Shown here: one piece after another, positions 61,040-64,000 of the stretch
How the letters are laid out: the number at the start of each line of letters is the position of its first letter
How positions within the stretch are numbered: the first letter of the stretch is position 1
Assembly: GCA_017473435.1 (NCBI GenBank)
Contig: JAFULG010000007.1
Location: 1-64,000 of the forward strand
DNA: 64,000 nt
Direction of reading: 5' to 3'
Source: Clostridia bacterium
Lineage (GTDB): Bacteria > Bacillota > Clostridia > Oscillospirales > Acutalibacteraceae
Notes under the pieces: generated by a model
Database searches by the model: none
What the model was told of the DNA's origin: nothing
Seen by the model: the letters and a program-made list of their open reading frames with translations, nothing else
Program-made: the position numbers and the translations under genes

Positions 61040-62020
61040 ATGAATATAGCAATTTACGGCTACGGTAATCTCGGCAGAGGCGTTGAGGATTCAATCAAAC
61101 GCAATCCCGATATGAAGCTTGTTGCCGTTTTTACAAGAAGAAGTCCTGAAAGTCTCTCTATTGCAACCGAGGGAGTGCCCGTGGTTTCAACTAAGGATAT
61201 AAATGAGTGGAAGGACAAAATTGACGTGCTCATCATCTGCGGCGGCAGTGCAACTGACCTTCCCGAAATGACTCCTGCTCTTGCAGAGAAATTTAATGTT
61301 ATTGACTCTTTCGATAATCACTCAGCAATTCCCGTTCACTTTGAAAAGGTTGACAAGGCAGCTAAGGCAAAGGGAAAGGTTGCCCTTATTTCCTGCGGTT
61401 GGGACCCTGGTATGTTTTCAGTTAACCGACTTTATGCCTCATGCATTCTTCCCGACGGTGCAGACTATACCTTTTGGGGAAAGGGCGTTTCTCAGGGCCA
61501 TTCCGACGCTATAAGACGCATTGAAGGTGTAATTGATGCCCGTCAGTATACCGTTCCCGTTGAAGAGGCTCTTGAAAGAGTAAGAAGCGGTGAAACTCCC
61601 GAACTTACCGCAAGGCAGAAGCACAAGCGTGAATGCTTTGTTGTTGCCGAGGAGGGTGCTGATAAAGAGAGGATCACCCGCGAAATTGTTACAATGCCCG
61701 CTTACTTTGAACCCTATGATACAAGCGTAACCTTCATCACTATGGAGGAAATGAAGAAAAATCACAGCGAGCTTCCCCACGGCGGTAATGTAATCCGCAC
61801 AGGCGTTACCGGTAAGGATGACTGCCACAAGCAGGTGATTGAATATAAGCTCACCCTTGATTCAAACCCTGAGTTTACAGGCAGCGTGCTTGTTTGCTAT
61901 GCAAGAGCCGTATACCGTATGGCTAAGAGGGGCGACTGCGGTTGTAAGACCGTGTTTGATGTTGCACCTGCTGACCTTTCAATTAAGGACAGAAGTGAGA
62001 TTATTTCACATCTGCTGTAA
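61040..62020 (+). CDS. ddh: meso-diaminopimelate D-dehydrogenase
   Basis: The 326-residue NADPH enzyme converts tetrahydrodipicolinate and ammonia to meso-diaminopimelate in one step. The Rossmann start NIAIYGYGNLGRGVE, SFDNHSAIPVHF and SCGWDPGMFS with the catalytic-site residues are characteristic. AAAGGAG precedes the ATG at 61040; the upstream GTG has no spacing for ribosome binding. It is followed by lysA at 41 bases. Confidence 0.95.
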   Translation: MNIAIYGYGNLGRGVEDSIKRNPDMKLVAVFTRRSPESLSIATEGVPVVSTKDINEWKDKIDVLIICGGSATDLPEMTPALAEKFNVIDSFDNHSAIPVHFEKVDKAAKAKGKVALISCGWDPGMFSVNRLYASCILPDGADYTFWGKGVSQGHSDAIRRIEGVIDARQYTVPVEEALERVRSGETPELTARQKHKRECFVVAEEGADKERITREIVTMPAYFEPYDTSVTFITMEEMKKNHSELPHGGNVIRTGVTGKDDCHKQVIEYKLTLDSNPEFTGSVLVCYARAVYRMAKRGDCGCKTVFDVAPADLSIKDRSEIISHLL

Positions 62021-62060
62021 GGCAGAGCTGAAGCCCTTTAAATGCAGGAGGATAAAAAAT

Positions 62061-63359
62061 ATGCTTTGTGAAAATATAACCGTAAACGGCAACCGCCTTT
62101 ATTTTGCAGGTGTTGATACCGTAAAAATGGCTGAAAAGTACGGTACACCCCTTTTTCTTATGGATGAAAACCGCATAAGAGAAAAGTGCCGTATCTATAT
62201 AGATGCTATGAAAAAGCACTTCGGCAAAGATAGCTTTCCTCTTTTTGCAAGTAAAGCCCTTTGCTTTAAGCGCATCTATGAAATTATGAAAGAGGAGAAA
62301 ATGGGCATTGACCTTGTTTCCTCGGGTGAAATCTATACCGCCGCAAAGGCAGGCTTCGGTATGGAAAAATCCTTTTTCCACGGTAATAACAAAACCGATG
62401 CAGATATTGCTTACGCGATGGAAAACGGTGTGGGCTACTTTGTAGCTGACAGCATTTATGAGCTTTCAGCCGTTGACCGCATTGCGGAAGAAAAGGGAAT
62501 CAGGCAGAAGATGATTCTCCGTCTCACTCCCGGTATTGATCCTCATACCTATGCCGCAGTTGCAACGGGTAAGGTTGACTCGAAATTCGGCGTTGCAATC
62601 GAAACCGGTCAGGCAGAGCTTTTCCTTAAGGAGGCTCTTACCTTCGAAAACCTCGATATCAGGGGCTACCATTGTCATGTGGGCTCACAGGTGTTTGACG
62701 AGGACGGCGACGTTTATCTTGAGGCTTCGACTATTATGCTTCACTTTGCAAAGAAGATGGAGGAGACCTACGGCTTTAAGGCAGAAATTCTCAATATGGG
62801 TGGCGGCTTCGGTGTAAGATATACCGAAAGCGACCCTTATCTCGACATTGAAAAGGCTATTGAAAGCCTTTCAAAGCATATTAAAGCAACTGTAGCAGAG
62901 CTTGGTATGACTATGCCTAAGGTTATTATGGAGCCGGGCAGAAGCATTGTTGCTGATGCAGGTATGACCCTTTACAGCGTTGGTACGCTCAAGGAAATTA
63001 CAGGCTACAAGAACTATGTTTCAATTGACGGCGGTATGACGGATAACCCCCGTTTTGCTCTCTACGGCTCAAAATATACCCTTTTACTTGCTAACCGTAT
63101 GGATGAGGAATGTGACTTTGAGTGCGATGTTGTAGGCCGTTGCTGTGAAAGCGGTGATATTATTCAGCCCGAGGTTAAGCTTCCCAAGCCGGTAAGAGGT
63201 GATATTGTTGCCGTTTGCACAACGGGTGCATATAATTTCTCAATGGCATCAAACTATAACAGAATTCCACGCCCTGCAGTTGTAATGCTCGCAGACGGTG
63301 AGGACTACCTTGCAGTAAGACGCGAGACCTTTGCGGATATCGCGGAAAGGGATGTGTAA
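62061..63359 (+). CDS. lysA: diaminopimelate decarboxylase
   Basis: The 432-residue PLP enzyme converts meso-diaminopimelate to lysine. The cofactor lysine is Lys65 in FASKALCF, HCHVGSQ and MGGGFGVRYTE follow, and VGRCCESGD near the C-terminus holds the substrate Cys and Glu. AGGAGG precedes the ATG at 62061; the longer frame upstream overlaps ddh and is rejected. Operon with ddh and the downstream methyltransferase. Confidence 0.94.
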   Translation: MLCENITVNGNRLYFAGVDTVKMAEKYGTPLFLMDENRIREKCRIYIDAMKKHFGKDSFPLFASKALCFKRIYEIMKEEKMGIDLVSSGEIYTAAKAGFGMEKSFFHGNNKTDADIAYAMENGVGYFVADSIYELSAVDRIAEEKGIRQKMILRLTPGIDPHTYAAVATGKVDSKFGVAIETGQAELFLKEALTFENLDIRGYHCHVGSQVFDEDGDVYLEASTIMLHFAKKMEETYGFKAEILNMGGGFGVRYTESDPYLDIEKAIESLSKHIKATVAELGMTMPKVIMEPGRSIVADAGMTLYSVGTLKEITGYKNYVSIDGGMTDNPRFALYGSKYTLLLANRMDEECDFECDVVGRCCESGDIIQPEVKLPKPVRGDIVAVCTTGAYNFSMASNYNRIPRPAVVMLADGEDYLAVRRETFADIAERDV

Positions 63360-63362
63360 TTG

Positions 63363-63465
63363 TTACCCCTCCGTCAGACCAAAGGTCTGACACCTCCCCT
63401 TTCAGGGGAGAAAATATTACCCTCTCTGAAAGGGAGGGGGGACCGCGTAGCGGTGGAAGGGTCAA
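63363..63465 (+). repeat. 'CCCCTCCG...GGTGGAAGGG' intergenic repeat
   Basis: CCCCTCCGTCAGACC, a CAGACCAAAGGTCTG palindrome, CACCTCCCCTTTCAGGGGAG, CTCTCTGAAAGGGAGGGGG and ACCGCGTAGCGGTGGAAGGG follow the lysA stop. Nearly the same as 25477-25576 but with a different inner palindrome. Confidence 0.87.
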
Positions 63466-63485
63466 CCGTATAAACAGGTGACATT

Positions 63486-64000
63486 ATGGAAAACGATGAA
63501 ATTAAAACTGAAGAAGTAAAGCACAAGCGGCGTGTGCGCTACAAGGGTACACATCCGAGACGCTTCGAGGAAAAATACAAGGAGCTTAATCCCGAAAAAT
63601 ATGCCGACGATGTTGCTCACATCATTGCAAGGGGAGCAACTCCTGCAGGTATGCACATTTCAATTATGGTTGAGGAAATTCTCGACTTTCTTGAAATCAG
63701 GCCGGGACAGGTTGGTCTTGATGCAACCCTTGGTTATGGAGGCCATACAAGAGCTATGCTTGAAAAATTAGAGGGCAACGGACATATCTACGCCCTTGAT
63801 GTTGACCCTATTGAGTCGGAGAAAACGGAAAAGAGACTTCGCGAGGCGGGCTTCGGTGAGGATATACTCACTGTGAGACTGCAGAACTTTGCCGATATTG
63901 ATAAGGTTGTTGAGGATACGGGCAAGAAGTTTGACTTTATCCTTGCTGATTTAGGTGTCAGCTCAATGCAGATTGATAACCCTGAAAGAGGATTTTCCTA
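63486..64000 (+). CDS. RsmH-like methyltransferase, second copy (3' end outside window)
   Basis: The visible 171 residues have a basic N-terminal extension (KRRVRYKGTHPRRFEEKYKELNP, first 70 residues) and then an RsmH-type methyltransferase: HISIMVEEIL, LDATLGYGGHTRAML as motif I, ALDVDPIE, and ADLGVSSMQID-PERGFS. The core parallels RsmH at 30406 (VDCTCGGAGHS, ADLGVSSHQLD), but Thr-Leu-Gly replaces Thr-Cys-Gly and the extension is absent there. It may act on a different site or be a specialised paralog. AGGTG precedes the ATG. Confidence 0.9.
   Translation, partial: MENDEIKTEEVKHKRRVRYKGTHPRRFEEKYKELNPEKYADDVAHIIARGATPAGMHISIMVEEILDFLEIRPGQVGLDATLGYGGHTRAMLEKLEGNGHIYALDVDPIESEKTEKRLREAGFGEDILTVRLQNFADIDKVVEDTGKKFDFILADLGVSSMQIDNPERGFS

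Noticed and set aside
61839..62060. In-frame N-terminal extension of LysA by 74 residues
   Set aside because: It overlaps ddh in another frame; AGGAGG precedes the ATG at 62061, where family similarity begins.

Overview
This window looks like a chromosomal segment of an anaerobic gut Clostridia member, most like the Ruminococcaceae/Oscillospiraceae. I base that on moderate-to-low GC, Firmicutes-type promoters and ribosome binding sites, a Clostridia-style division and cell-wall cluster, an anaerobic sulfatase maturase, PflX-type radical SAM, DUF4474, DUF4358 and DUF5685 proteins, and a THF riboswitch upstream of a folate ECF component. I cannot name a species. No rRNA, tRNA, CRISPR array, prophage or intact transposase was seen.

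Layout. 1-738 is gene-free and rich in short repeats. 739-10945 holds scattered housekeeping genes: alpha/beta hydrolase, a DUF5685/DnaJ/membrane trio, riboswitch-controlled folT, mscL-proC, pflX-like, coaX, a GPH sugar transporter with a methyltransferase. 11114-16449 is an operon of a membrane-anchored sulfatase, its radical-SAM maturase, a D-amino-acid aminotransferase and alanine racemase. 16542-23619 carries TraX-like, esterase, DUF2752, phosphoesterase, SGNH hydrolase and GH27 alpha-galactosidase genes. 23828-29513 is a one-carbon/methionine run: ACT protein, UPF0210, metF, the MetH reactivation domain as its own gene, and metH. 29906-43785 is the dcw cluster: mraZ-rsmH-ftsL-spoVD/pbpB-murE-mraY-ftsW-murG-murA-ftsQ, then ftsZ behind a terminator with its own promoter. 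43833-51585 holds two DUF4474 proteins, an xPxTG-type surface protein, a 2-hydroxyacid dehydrogenase, a TVP38 protein, galactokinase and GH29 fucosidase. 51704-54275 has a small XRE regulator with palindromic operators, a short anchored protein, a MITE and an FAD oxidoreductase. 54554-60069 is a five-gene operon that looks like an extracellular O-acylation system (SGNH, DUF4358, MBOAT, DHHW, condensation-like acyltransferase). 60273-64000 has a HAD hydrolase, diaminopimelate dehydrogenase, lysA and the start of a second RsmH-like methyltransferase.

How the genes fit together. MurE carries the DNPR motif expected for meso-diaminopimelate addition, and Ddh and LysA supply or consume that same amino acid, while Dat and Alr supply D-amino acids. 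The window is therefore strongly weighted to peptidoglycan precursor supply and division. Sulfatase, alpha-galactosidase, alpha-fucosidase, galactokinase and the GPH transporter suggest use of sulfated, fucosylated or galactosylated glycans, although these genes are dispersed.

The intergenic regions are unusually structured. A palindromic element occurs eight times, always just downstream of a stop codon and in the same orientation as that gene, with compensatory stem changes. Two 272-bp MITEs with TA duplications sit exactly at gene 3' ends and contribute stop codons. Several start codons directly follow terminator-like hairpins. The acylation operon and this 3'-end repeat architecture are the most interesting parts.
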